A stretch of 42,496 bases of DNA from Sulfuritalea sp. (GTDB taxonomy: Bacteria > Pseudomonadota > Gammaproteobacteria > Burkholderiales > Rhodocyclaceae): contig WYAY01000003.1 in the NCBI GenBank assembly GCA_011526165.1, positions 1 through 42,496 on the forward strand. Direction: 5' to 3'. Shown in pieces: positions 19,825 to 27,897 of the stretch. Under the pieces are notes generated by a model. That model saw nothing but the letters and a program-made list of their open reading frames with translations, ran no database searches and was not told the DNA's origin. The position numbers were made by a program, and so were the translations under genes. Position 1 is the first letter of the stretch, and every line of letters begins with the position of its first letter.

Positions 19825-21095
19825 GCGAGATGATCGGGCCGTATGAGCAGACCGCCGAAGCCAAGGCCGCCTACGACGCGCGTTGGCAGCGCCTGCTTTC
19901 CCTTGCTCGCCTCGAACAACCCGACCGCATGCCGGTCGGCCTGCACAGCTTCTTCTGGCCCGCCAACTACGGCGGCATCACCTACAAGGAGCTGATGTAC
20001 GACTACGACAAGGCGAAGCAGGTCACCCTCGATGCGGCCATCGAACTGGAGCCGGACGGCGTCTATCCGCTGCTCCTCGGCAGCACCATCGGCCGCATGC
20101 TGGAGAAGTTCGACTTCAAGCAGCTGCAGTGGCCGGGCCACGGCGTCGGCGACATGCAGCCCTTCCAGTACCTCGACCGCGAGTACATGAAGGCCGAGGA
20201 GTACGACGACTTCCTCTTTGACCCCACCGGTTTCTACCTGCACAAGTACCTGCCGCGCGTGCTCGGCGTCTTCGAAGGCTTCGACAAGCTGCCCAGGTTC
20301 GCCGGCATGCACTACCTGCGCACGATGTACGGCATGCGCCCGTTCGCGTTGCCGGAAGTGCGCGCCTCGTTCGACAGGATCGTCGCCGCCGCCGAGGAAA
20401 CCAACACGCTGTTCGCGCACCACCTCGACTGGGTGCAGCGCCTCAGGGCCGCCGGCTTCCCGCTCGCCAACGGCACCGTGGCGACGTCGCCCTACGACAT
20501 CATCGCCGACTACTTCCGCGGCGCCACCGGCATGATGAAGGACTTGTACCGCCACAAGGACAAGCTCAAACTGGTGCTCGGCAAGATGTCGACCATCGTC
20601 ACGCGCATCACCATCGAGAACGCCAGACTGGCCGGCCACCCGATCGTCTTCATCCCCATCCACTGGGCGCCGGACGCCTTCATGAGCCCGAAGCAGTTCG
20701 AGGAGTTCTGGTGGCCGCCGTTCCGCAAGATGCTGATGGGCATGATCGAGGCCGACCTGATCCCGATGCCGATGTGGGAATCCGACTGCACCAAGCGCCT
20801 GGAGGTCATCAAGGACATTCCGGCCGGCAAGTGCATCTACTGGTTCGAGCGCACCGACCTGGTGAAGGCCTACGAGGTGCTCGGCGACCGCGTCGCCCTG
20901 CGCGGCAACCTCTCGCCTTCGCTGCTGACCACCGGCACGCCGGAGGAGGTCGATGCCGCCGTCAAGCACCTCGTGGACAACATCTGGAACAAGGGCGGCT
21001 GCATGATGCTCGACGGCGCCTTCGGCATTCCGGACGAGACCCCGGTCGACAACGTGCGCGCCATGTTCAATGCGGCGCGGAAGTACGCCGGCTGA
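19821..21095 (+). CDS. UroD-family methyltransferase (candidate methyl donor:corrinoid methyltransferase I)
   Basis: A 424-residue uroporphyrinogen-decarboxylase-fold protein. In clusters with a corrinoid protein, such proteins move a methyl group from an O-methylated substrate to Co(I). Recognisable segments are FFWPANYGGITYKELMYDY, GNLSPSLLTTGTPEEV and GIPDETPVDNVRAM. The His-x-Cys zinc motif of MtaA-type enzymes is not seen at the expected place; the segment is MWESDC (residues 318-323), with other Cys at 338 and 394. The substrate is inferred to be a methoxyaromatic such as vanillate from the vanAB and protocatechuate context. It is not a haem-pathway HemE. Confidence 0.85.
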   Translation: MSEMIGPYEQTAEAKAAYDARWQRLLSLARLEQPDRMPVGLHSFFWPANYGGITYKELMYDYDKAKQVTLDAAIELEPDGVYPLLLGSTIGRMLEKFDFKQLQWPGHGVGDMQPFQYLDREYMKAEEYDDFLFDPTGFYLHKYLPRVLGVFEGFDKLPRFAGMHYLRTMYGMRPFALPEVRASFDRIVAAAEETNTLFAHHLDWVQRLRAAGFPLANGTVATSPYDIIADYFRGATGMMKDLYRHKDKLKLVLGKMSTIVTRITIENARLAGHPIVFIPIHWAPDAFMSPKQFEEFWWPPFRKMLMGMIEADLIPMPMWESDCTKRLEVIKDIPAGKCIYWFERTDLVKAYEVLGDRVALRGNLSPSLLTTGTPEEVDAAVKHLVDNIWNKGGCMMLDGAFGIPDETPVDNVRAMFNAARKYAG

Positions 21096-21817
21096 TGCAG
21101 ACGCGCCGCGAAATCGCCCTGGCGGGCGCACGGCAGAAACGGCTGCGTGACGCAGAGATCCTGCGCCGGGTGGCCGCCGCCCCCGTGCGCGGCGGCGCCG
21201 CCGCGCTGCGCGCGCGCCTGCGCGAAGAGGCGCTCGAACTGGTGCGGACGGAGCACCTGCTCGAAGCCGCCTACAGCTGTCGCATCGTGCCCCTCGATGC
21301 GCCGCCCGCGCCGTTCCTGCGCGCCGGCGGCGAGCGCCTGCATGCGCCGCGGCTGCTGCCGGAGAGCGGAACATTGACCGCCCTCGGTTGCGCGGTGTGC
21401 ACCGCCGGCCCGAAGATCGAGGCGCGCGTGCGCGCGCTGTTCGCCGGGAAGCGTCCCTCGCTGGCGCTGGCGCTCGACGAGTTGGGCAACGCGCTGCTGT
21501 TCGAGGTTTCGCGGCGGGCCCAGGACCGCATGCTGGCCGACGCCGTGCGCCAGGGACTGACTTTCGGCGGCGAGCTGCGCGCCGGCGACCCGGGACTGGC
21601 GCTGGACGCGCAGGCGGCGGTGCTGCGTCTCGCGCAGGCCGAGGGGATCGGCGTCCGCCTGGGCAGCGGCCAGGCGATGCAGCCGCTCAAGTCGGTGTCG
21701 ATGGTGTTCGGCATCGGCATCGACCTGCCGAAGACGCACTGGTCGCGCTGCGACGATTGTTCCTCGCGCGAGAAGTGCGGCCTGGCGGGCCGCTCCGCAA
21801 CGCTGCAGGCGGCCTGA
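21095..21817 (+). CDS. Stand-alone B12-dependent methionine synthase activation-domain-like protein
   Basis: A 240-residue protein resembling the activation domain of cobalamin-dependent methionine synthase, but without the rest of MetH. Evidence is the mid-protein GCAVCTAGPKIEARVRALFAG, LALDELGNALLFEVSRR and the LKSVSMVFGIGI strand. The C terminus has C219-x2-C222-x5-C228 (RCDDCSSREKCGLAGR), suggesting a metal site. Proteins like this occur in corrinoid methyltransferase operons and may help re-methylate or reactivate the corrinoid protein. The ATG overlaps the previous stop by one base (TGATG). Contains repeat copy 5 (read as AVRQGLTF). Confidence 0.75.
   Translation: MQTRREIALAGARQKRLRDAEILRRVAAAPVRGGAAALRARLREEALELVRTEHLLEAAYSCRIVPLDAPPAPFLRAGGERLHAPRLLPESGTLTALGCAVCTAGPKIEARVRALFAGKRPSLALALDELGNALLFEVSRRAQDRMLADAVRQGLTFGGELRAGDPGLALDAQAAVLRLAQAEGIGVRLGSGQAMQPLKSVSMVFGIGIDLPKTHWSRCDDCSSREKCGLAGRSATLQAA
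21541..21564 (-). repeat. 24-bp dispersed repeat, copy 5
   Basis: On the minus strand: AAAGTCAGTCC core and CACGGCG end. It lies inside the activation-domain gene, antisense to it. Confidence 0.7.
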
Positions 21818-21819
21818 CC

Positions 21820-23670
21820 GTGCCGGCGCGCAGACCCCACAGTCTGAATTTCCCAGAGATCGCGCGGGCGATCGCCAGCGACGGCGAGGAGACGCTCTAT
21901 CAGAGCGCACGCCGCAACGGCGTGCGCCTCGTCGGCGCCTGCGGCGGCCGCGGCGCCTGCGGCACCTGTGTCGTGCACATCGTCGAAGGCGCGGTCGAGC
22001 TCGAAGGCGGGCAGGCCGAGGCCGACGGGGAGGGGGGCACCGGCGGAGAAGCGGCCGCCGGCGGCGCAGGGACGCGCAAGAAATGGGTGCGCGCCTGCCG
22101 TGCGCGCGCCCGCTCGGACTGCACGGTCGAGGTGGCGCCGCGCTCCCTCGCGCCGGTGGCGCGCGCGGAAATCGGCGCCGACGATGCCGAAGACAGGCTG
22201 CCGCTCGATCCGGCGGTCGTCGGTCAGGATGTCAGCGTCCCCGAGGCGACGCTCTCCGATACGCTTTCGGACGCCGACCGGATCGCGCGGGCGCTGGCAC
22301 TGCCGCTCGATGCGGTGGACCTCCAGGCGGCCGTCCGGCTGCCGCAGGTCATGCGCGACGGAGGATGGTCGCTGCGCGTCTTCCGGCGCGGCCGCGAACT
22401 GATCGGCGTGGCGCCGGCCGGCAGCCGCACGCTGGGCCTGGCCGTCGATCTCGGCACGACCAATGCCGCCGGCTTCCTGGTGGACCTGGAAAGCGGCGCG
22501 CGCCTCGCCAGCCTGGGCATCGAGAACCCGCAGACGGCCTGGGGCGCCGACCTGATCAGCCGCATCAACCACGCCACCCGCGCGGGGGAGGGCGGCGAGG
22601 AACTGCGCATGGCCGCCGTCGCCGCCCTGAATGCCCTGGCGCACGACCTGTGCCGGGCCGTCGGCGCGCACATCGAAGAGATCGTCGACGTGGCCGTCTG
22701 CGGCAATACGGCGATGCACCACCTGCTGCTCGGCCTGCCGGTGGCGCAGCTCGGCCGCGCGCCCTTCGTCGCCGCCGTGCGCGATGCCGTCGATGTGAAG
22801 GCGCGCGAACTGGGGCTGGCGGTGAATCCGGGGGCCTGGGTACACCTGGCGCCGATCGTCGGCGGCTTCGTCGGCGGCGACCATGTGACCACCCTGCTCG
22901 CCACCGAACGCCATTGGCGCGCCGTGCCCGCCAGCCTCGTCATGGACATCGGCACCAACACCGAAATCTCCCTGATCCACGGCGGCGCGCGCCTGACCGC
23001 CTCCTGCCCCTCCGGTCCGGCGCTCGAGGGCGGGCACATCTCCTGCGGCATGCGCGCCGCGGAAGGGGCCATCGAGCGCGTCTCGTACGAGGAGGGGCGC
23101 ATCGTCGCCCGGACCATCGGCGGGCGGCAGGCCGTCGGCTTGTGCGGCTCGGGCGTGCTCGATGCGCTGGCCGTCCTGCACCGGGCGCGCATCGTGGACG
23201 ATCGGGGCCGGCTGGCCGCCGGACAGGCCGTTGTCGAAGAAACGAACGGCCAGCGCGCCGCGCTGCTGGCGCCGGGCGTGGCGCTCACCCAGGACGACGT
23301 GCGCGCGGTGCAGCTGGCCAAGGCGGCGATCCGCACCGGCACGGAACTGCTGCTGCGCGAAGCGGGGCTGCGGGCGGACGAGATCGGCTGCTTCGTCATC
23401 GCCGGCGCCTTCGGCGCCTACATCGACGTGCGCAGCGGCATCGACATCGGCCTCTTCCCCGAACTGCCGCCGGAGCGCTTCGTGCAGGTCGGCAACGCCG
23501 CCGGCGTCGGCATCCGCATGATGCTGGCCTCGCAGGCGGCGCGCGCCCGCGCCCGCGAGCTGGCCGAAGGCTGCCGCTACATCGAGCTGTCCACCTTCCC
23601 CGATTTCCAGAAAACCTTCCTGAGCCACATCGGCTTCGGCCGCAAGGATACTTTGAGGAGAACCGCGTGA
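21820..23670 (+). CDS. ASKHA-domain reductive activator of corrinoid proteins (RACE/RACo-like) with N-terminal 2Fe-2S domain
   Basis: A 616-residue iron-sulfur ATPase that would reduce inactive Co(II) corrinoid back to Co(I). The N-terminal ferredoxin domain has C41-x5-C47-x2-C50 and a distant C93. Between them lies a Gly/Glu/Ala-rich stretch at residues 62-86 that looks like an insertion. After a linker, the DUF4445/ASKHA part begins with the phosphate-binding VDLGTTN (209-215) and includes AVCGNTAMHHLL, MDIGTNTEI, CGSGVLDALAVL and IAGAFGAYID. The start is GTG 21820, 2 bp after the previous stop. The stop overlaps the next GTG (GTGA). Confidence 0.9.
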   Translation: MPARRPHSLNFPEIARAIASDGEETLYQSARRNGVRLVGACGGRGACGTCVVHIVEGAVELEGGQAEADGEGGTGGEAAAGGAGTRKKWVRACRARARSDCTVEVAPRSLAPVARAEIGADDAEDRLPLDPAVVGQDVSVPEATLSDTLSDADRIARALALPLDAVDLQAAVRLPQVMRDGGWSLRVFRRGRELIGVAPAGSRTLGLAVDLGTTNAAGFLVDLESGARLASLGIENPQTAWGADLISRINHATRAGEGGEELRMAAVAALNALAHDLCRAVGAHIEEIVDVAVCGNTAMHHLLLGLPVAQLGRAPFVAAVRDAVDVKARELGLAVNPGAWVHLAPIVGGFVGGDHVTTLLATERHWRAVPASLVMDIGTNTEISLIHGGARLTASCPSGPALEGGHISCGMRAAEGAIERVSYEEGRIVARTIGGRQAVGLCGSGVLDALAVLHRARIVDDRGRLAAGQAVVEETNGQRAALLAPGVALTQDDVRAVQLAKAAIRTGTELLLREAGLRADEIGCFVIAGAFGAYIDVRSGIDIGLFPELPPERFVQVGNAAGVGIRMMLASQAARARARELAEGCRYIELSTFPDFQKTFLSHIGFGRKDTLRRTA

Positions 23671-24554
23671 CGCAAGCAAACGGCTTCGCCCTGAACATCA
23701 TCGGTGAGCGCATCAACCCCGGCTTCAAGAGCACCCGGGCGCTGTTCGACAACGAGGACATCGCGGGCATCCAGACCCTGGCGGTGAAGCAGGCGGAAGC
23801 CGGTGCCGCCTACCTGAACGTGAACATCGGCGCGCGCGCGCTCACCGATGTCGATTTCATGGCCCGCGTCATCCGCGCCATCCAGGACGTCGTCGCGGTT
23901 CCGCTGTCCTTCGATTTCCCGAGCAAGGCCGTGCAGGAGGTCTGCCTGGCCACCTACGATCCGGCGCGCGCCGGCGGCCGGCTGCCCATCGTCAACTCGA
24001 TCACCGAGCATCGCTGGGACCTGATGGAGCTCTACGGGAAATACAAATTCAAGGTCATCCTGATGGCCTCCGAGCGGGTCGTGGACGGCGTCGCCAAGGG
24101 CAACAAGACCGCGGACGAGATCTATTCGACGGCGAAGCGGGCCGCGCTGCGCCTGCAGCGGGACTACGGCATGCCGCTGGACGACATCTACATCGACATG
24201 TCGGTGTCGGCCATCATCGCCGACACCGAGGCGCTGAACCGCAGCACCCTCGACGCCATCCGCATGATCGGCGCCGATCCGGAACTGAAGGGCGTGCACA
24301 TGATGGGCGGGCTGTCCAACGTCGGCCAGCAGTTGCCGCCCAAGGCGGCCGACGGTTCCGATCTCAAGCATTGCCTGGAGAATGCCTTCCTCACGCTGGC
24401 GGTGCCCTGCGGCTTCGACACCGTGCTCGGTACGCCGTGGCGCGGCTATGCGCCCCTGCCGGAGGACCATTACGTGCTGGCGACCTACCGCAATTTCCTC
24501 GAGCAGAGCGGCACGAACGCGCTGCGCGCCGTGCGAAAGTTCTACCGTGCCTGA
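23667..24554 (+). CDS. Methyltetrahydrofolate:corrinoid methyltransferase (methyltransferase II)
   Basis: A 295-residue pterin-binding TIM barrel of the DHPS/MeTr/MtrH type. It would transfer the methyl group from the methyl-corrinoid protein to tetrahydrofolate. Family features are the N-terminal FALNIIGERINPGFK, AGAAYLNVNIGA, PLSFDFPSKAVQEV, PIVNSI, ILMAS and HMMGGLSNVGQQLP. The start is GTG 23667 with GAGGAG at 23655-23660, overlapping the activator stop. Together with the corrinoid protein, the UroD-type enzyme and the activator, this completes the four-component O-demethylase set known from acetogens. Confidence 0.9.
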   Translation: MTQANGFALNIIGERINPGFKSTRALFDNEDIAGIQTLAVKQAEAGAAYLNVNIGARALTDVDFMARVIRAIQDVVAVPLSFDFPSKAVQEVCLATYDPARAGGRLPIVNSITEHRWDLMELYGKYKFKVILMASERVVDGVAKGNKTADEIYSTAKRAALRLQRDYGMPLDDIYIDMSVSAIIADTEALNRSTLDAIRMIGADPELKGVHMMGGLSNVGQQLPPKAADGSDLKHCLENAFLTLAVPCGFDTVLGTPWRGYAPLPEDHYVLATYRNFLEQSGTNALRAVRKFYRA

Positions 24555-24558
24555 CGCG

Positions 24559-25812
24559 ATGAGCCCCGACGCGAAGGAATTCGCCGTGGTCGCCGGCGGC
24601 TGGTTCGACGGCGAACGGCGCCACGAGGCCGGTCCGGCGACCTTCGTCGTCCGCGACGGGCGCATCGCGGACATCGCCGCCGGCGACCATGCTGCCGAAT
24701 GTGCGCGGCGCGGCCTGGCGGTGACGCGCGGCGGCTATCTCATGCCGGGGCTGGTGGATGCGCATGCGCACCTCTTCCTCGATGGCGCGCCGACCGACGC
24801 CAAGGTGCGCGCCGAGCACCTCAAGCAGCCGCTCGAACAACTGACCGGGGCGGCGCGCGCCAGCGCGCGCCAGGCGCTTGCCTGCGGCGTCACGCTGGTG
24901 CGCGACGCCGGCGACCGGCACGGCATCAACAACCGCATCCGCGAAGAGGCGGCGGACCCGCGCAGCGGCCTCCCGCGCGTGCGCTCCGGCGGCCTCGGCG
25001 TCAAGCGCGCCAAACGCTATGGCGCCTTCATGGCCGCCGACGTCGACGACGCGGACAGCATCCGCGAGTCGGTCGCGGCGCTGGCACAGAGCAACGACGA
25101 GATCAAGCTGATCCTCACCGGCATCATCGACTTCGAGGCCGGGGCGGTGACCGACGAGCCGCAATTCAGCCTGGAGGAAACGCGCCTGATCGTCGACACG
25201 GCGCGGGCCTGCGGCCGCCCGACCTTCGCCCATTGCAGCGGCGCCAAGGGCCTCGCCATCGCCGCCGCAGCCGGCGTCGGCTCCATCGAGCATGGCTTCT
25301 TCATGGATCGCGGGACGCTGGCGCTGATGCGCGACAACCAGGTCGCCTGGACGCCGACCTTCTGCCCGGTGTATTTCCAATGGGCGCATCCCGAGGCCGT
25401 CGGCTGGTCGCCGCAGACGGTGGGCCACCTGCGGCGCATCCTCGACGACCATGCGCGCCATCTGCAGTTGGCCCATGAAATGGGCGTCGTTCTGCTGCTC
25501 GGCACCGATGCGGGCAGCATGGGCGTGCGGCACGGCCATGCGGTTTTCGAGGAGATCGTGCGCTATGCCGAGGCGGGCCTCGGACTCGAAGCGGCCCTGC
25601 ACGCCGCCACCGCGGCGGCGCGCCGCCATTTCGGCCTCGCCTCGCCCGTGCTCGCCAAGGGGGGTGAATTCGATGCCCTGCTGCTTGCGGCATCCCCCTT
25701 CGGGAACCCGACCTGCCTTCGGCAGCCGCAGGCGGTCTGGGCTGCGCGCACGACCGGACCGCGGCCCATGCATGCTGACGCATCCGACAGGGATTTATCG
25801 ATGAACAAATAG
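24559..25812 (+). CDS. Amidohydrolase family protein (imidazolonepropionase/prolidase-like)
   Basis: A 417-residue metal-dependent amidohydrolase. The N-terminal beta-sandwich leads to H69-A-H71 (LVDAHAHLF). Further likely ligands are His in FAHCSGA, His in SIEHGFF and Asp in LGTDAGS. The substrate is unknown. It follows the methyltransferase gene by 4 bp and may be in the same transcript, although it is not a known part of O-demethylation systems. A GTG at 24547 would be an alternative start. Its last residues (DASDRDLSMNK) run just past the domain. Confidence 0.8.
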   Translation: MSPDAKEFAVVAGGWFDGERRHEAGPATFVVRDGRIADIAAGDHAAECARRGLAVTRGGYLMPGLVDAHAHLFLDGAPTDAKVRAEHLKQPLEQLTGAARASARQALACGVTLVRDAGDRHGINNRIREEAADPRSGLPRVRSGGLGVKRAKRYGAFMAADVDDADSIRESVAALAQSNDEIKLILTGIIDFEAGAVTDEPQFSLEETRLIVDTARACGRPTFAHCSGAKGLAIAAAAGVGSIEHGFFMDRGTLALMRDNQVAWTPTFCPVYFQWAHPEAVGWSPQTVGHLRRILDDHARHLQLAHEMGVVLLLGTDAGSMGVRHGHAVFEEIVRYAEAGLGLEAALHAATAAARRHFGLASPVLAKGGEFDALLLAASPFGNPTCLRQPQAVWAARTTGPRPMHADASDRDLSMNK

Positions 25813-25919
25813 AGAGAGTTGCCGGACCGCGACCCGGATGACGGCGCGGCCCAGGCGGCCGATAGTTGAGGAACCACAGAGTCGTACCATCCATCAACCA
25901 ATGAAGGAGGAGACAAACC

Positions 25920-26948
25920 ATGGGACTGTTCAAAAAACTGCTCGCCACGACCATCGGACTGGCAATGTGGCAAACGGCCTTCGCCGCGGACGTGACGCTG
26001 CGTTTCCACCAGATGCTGCCGCCGCAGGCGACGATTCCCTCGAAAGCCATCGTGCCCTGGGCGCAGAAGGTCGAGAAGGAGAGCGGCGGGCGCATCAAGA
26101 TCCAGCACTTCCCGAGCATGCAACTGGGCGGCAAACCCTCCGATCTGCTCGACCAGGCCAAGAACGGCGTCGTCGACATCATATGGACCGTGCTCGGCTA
26201 CACGCCGGGCCGCTTCCCGAAGTCCGAGGTGTTCGAGCTGCCCTTCTTCAGCGGCTTGGCCGAACCCGCCTCGCGCGCCTTCCAGGAGTACGTCGAGAAG
26301 CACGCGATGGACGAGTTCAAGGACGTCAAGCTCATCGCGGTGCACGTGCACGGCCCCGGCCTGATCCACAGCAAGGACCCGATCACCCGGCTGGAGGACT
26401 TCAAGGGCGTGAAGGTGCGCGGCGGCTCGCGCATTGTTAACATCATGCTCGAGCAGCTCGGCGCCACGCCGGTCGGCATGCCGGTGCCGGCCGTCAGCGA
26501 GGGACTGTCCAAGGGCGTCATCACCGCCACGACCATTCCCTGGGAAGTCACCCCGGCGCTGAAGGTGCAGCAGCTCGTCAAGAACCACACCGGTTTTGCC
26601 GGCGAGCAGGGCTTGTACACCCAGACCTTCGCGGTGGCGATGAACAAGGCCGCCTACGACAAGCTGCCGGCCGACCTGAAGAAGGTGATCGACGCCAACA
26701 GCGGCTCCGATACGGCGGCCATGTTCGGGCGGGCGATGGACGAGGGCGACAAGCGCGGACTGGATATGGCCCAGAAGGCGGGCAACAAGATCCACATGCT
26801 CGATGCCGTGGAAACCCAGACCTGGCGGCGTACCGCCGCCGCCGTGCGCGGCATCTGGTACAAGGAGGTGGCGGGCAAGGGCATCGACGGCCCGAAGCTG
26901 GCGGCCGAGGCCGAGGCCCTCATCGAGAAATACAACAAGAAGAAGTAA
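25920..26948 (+). CDS. TRAP transporter solute-binding protein, DctP family
   Basis: A 342-residue periplasmic protein with a clear signal peptide (MGLFKKLLATTIGLAMWQTAFA, cleavage before ADVTLRF). The DctP fold is shown by LRFHQMLPP, SMQLGG, VVDIIWTVLGYTPGRFP, KVRGGSRIVN and the ATTIPWEV segment. It should capture an organic acid for a tripartite transporter, but no DctQ or DctM membrane-subunit genes are nearby. The ligand may be an aromatic or aliphatic carboxylate given the neighbours. A strong AAGGAGG precedes ATG 25920, and a large hairpin follows the stop. Confidence 0.92.
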   Translation: MGLFKKLLATTIGLAMWQTAFAADVTLRFHQMLPPQATIPSKAIVPWAQKVEKESGGRIKIQHFPSMQLGGKPSDLLDQAKNGVVDIIWTVLGYTPGRFPKSEVFELPFFSGLAEPASRAFQEYVEKHAMDEFKDVKLIAVHVHGPGLIHSKDPITRLEDFKGVKVRGGSRIVNIMLEQLGATPVGMPVPAVSEGLSKGVITATTIPWEVTPALKVQQLVKNHTGFAGEQGLYTQTFAVAMNKAAYDKLPADLKKVIDANSGSDTAAMFGRAMDEGDKRGLDMAQKAGNKIHMLDAVETQTWRRTAAAVRGIWYKEVAGKGIDGPKLAAEAEALIEKYNKKK

Positions 26949-26961
26949 GGCCATCTTGACC

Positions 26962-27002
26962 TGCCGGCGTCGCGGTGGCTCGGGGCTGCCGCGACGCCGG
27001 CA
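26962..27002 (+). terminator. Strong intergenic hairpin after the TRAP binding-protein gene
   Basis: A perfect 14-bp stem TGCCGGCGTCGCGG with its complement and a 13-nt loop (26976-26988), without a U-run. Probably an mRNA 3'-end stabiliser or attenuator that sets higher expression of the binding protein than of the downstream genes. Confidence 0.6.
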
Positions 27003-27019
27003 AACAGGGATAAGGAAAT

Positions 27020-27883
27020 ATGAATCCGGACAATCTGATCGCCATCGATGTGCACACCCACGCCGAAGTGTCCTGCCGGCAGGAGCCGGACGAGGCCTGG
27101 AAGCCCTTCGAAGAGGCCGCGAGCAAGTATTTCAAGGCCGGCAAGCGGCCGACCATCGCCGAAACCGTCGCCTACTATCGCGAGCGCAAGATCGGCCTGG
27201 TGATGTTCACGGTCGACTCCGAGTACCAGATCGGCAACAAGCGCATTCCGAACGAAGAGGTGATCGATGCCGCGCGCGAGAACAGCGACATGATGATCGC
27301 CTTCGCCAGCATCGATCCGCACAAGGGCAGGATGGGCGTGCGCGAGGCGCGCGCCCTGATCGCGGGCGGCGGCATCAAGGGCTTCAAGTTCCACCCGACC
27401 GCGCAGGGGTTCATGCCGAACGACCGCATGGCCTATCCGCTCTACGAGGCGATCGCCGAGCACAAGCTGCCGGCCATTTTCCACACCGGCCACAGCGGTA
27501 TCGGCAGCGGCATGCCGGGCGGCGGCGGCCTGCGCCTCAAGTACTCCAACCCCATTCATCTCGACGACGTCGCCGCCGATTTTCCCGACATGACCATCAT
27601 TCTGGCGCATCCGTCCTGGCCCTGGCAGGACGAGGCATTGTCGGTGTGCCTGCACAAGCCGAACGTGTACATCGACCTGTCGGGCTGGTCGCCCAAATAT
27701 TTTCCGCCGCAGCTGGTGCAGTACGCCAACGGCCAGCTCAAGCACAAGATGCTGTTCGGTTCGGACTATCCCCTGATCGCGCCGGATCGCTGGATCAAGG
27801 ATTTCAAGGAGGCCGGCTTCAAGCCCGAGGTGCACGACCTGATCCTCAAGCAGAACGCCATCAGGGCGCTCAGGCTCGGATAG
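27020..27883 (+). CDS. Amidohydrolase 2 family protein
   Basis: A 287-residue amidohydrolase-2 TIM barrel. Metal ligands H12-x-H14 (DVHTHAEV), His in IFHTGHSG, His in ILAHPSWPW and Asp in FGSDYP are visible. Members of this group include decarboxylases and hydratases of aromatic catabolism (gamma-resorcylate and ACMS decarboxylases, LigJ), so a decarboxylase or hydrolase acting on an aromatic acid or ring-cleavage product is plausible. The actual substrate is unknown. AAGGAA precedes ATG 27020. It is 14 bp ahead of the CoA ligase gene. Confidence 0.82.
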   Translation: MNPDNLIAIDVHTHAEVSCRQEPDEAWKPFEEAASKYFKAGKRPTIAETVAYYRERKIGLVMFTVDSEYQIGNKRIPNEEVIDAARENSDMMIAFASIDPHKGRMGVREARALIAGGGIKGFKFHPTAQGFMPNDRMAYPLYEAIAEHKLPAIFHTGHSGIGSGMPGGGGLRLKYSNPIHLDDVAADFPDMTIILAHPSWPWQDEALSVCLHKPNVYIDLSGWSPKYFPPQLVQYANGQLKHKMLFGSDYPLIAPDRWIKDFKEAGFKPEVHDLILKQNAIRALRLG

Positions 27884-27897
27884 CGGGGGCACCGACC

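Noticed and set aside
19821-21095. Annotation as haem-pathway uroporphyrinogen decarboxylase (HemE)
   Set aside because: It is longer than HemE (424 aa against about 355) and lies between a corrinoid protein and corrinoid activators, so a methyltransferase role fits better.
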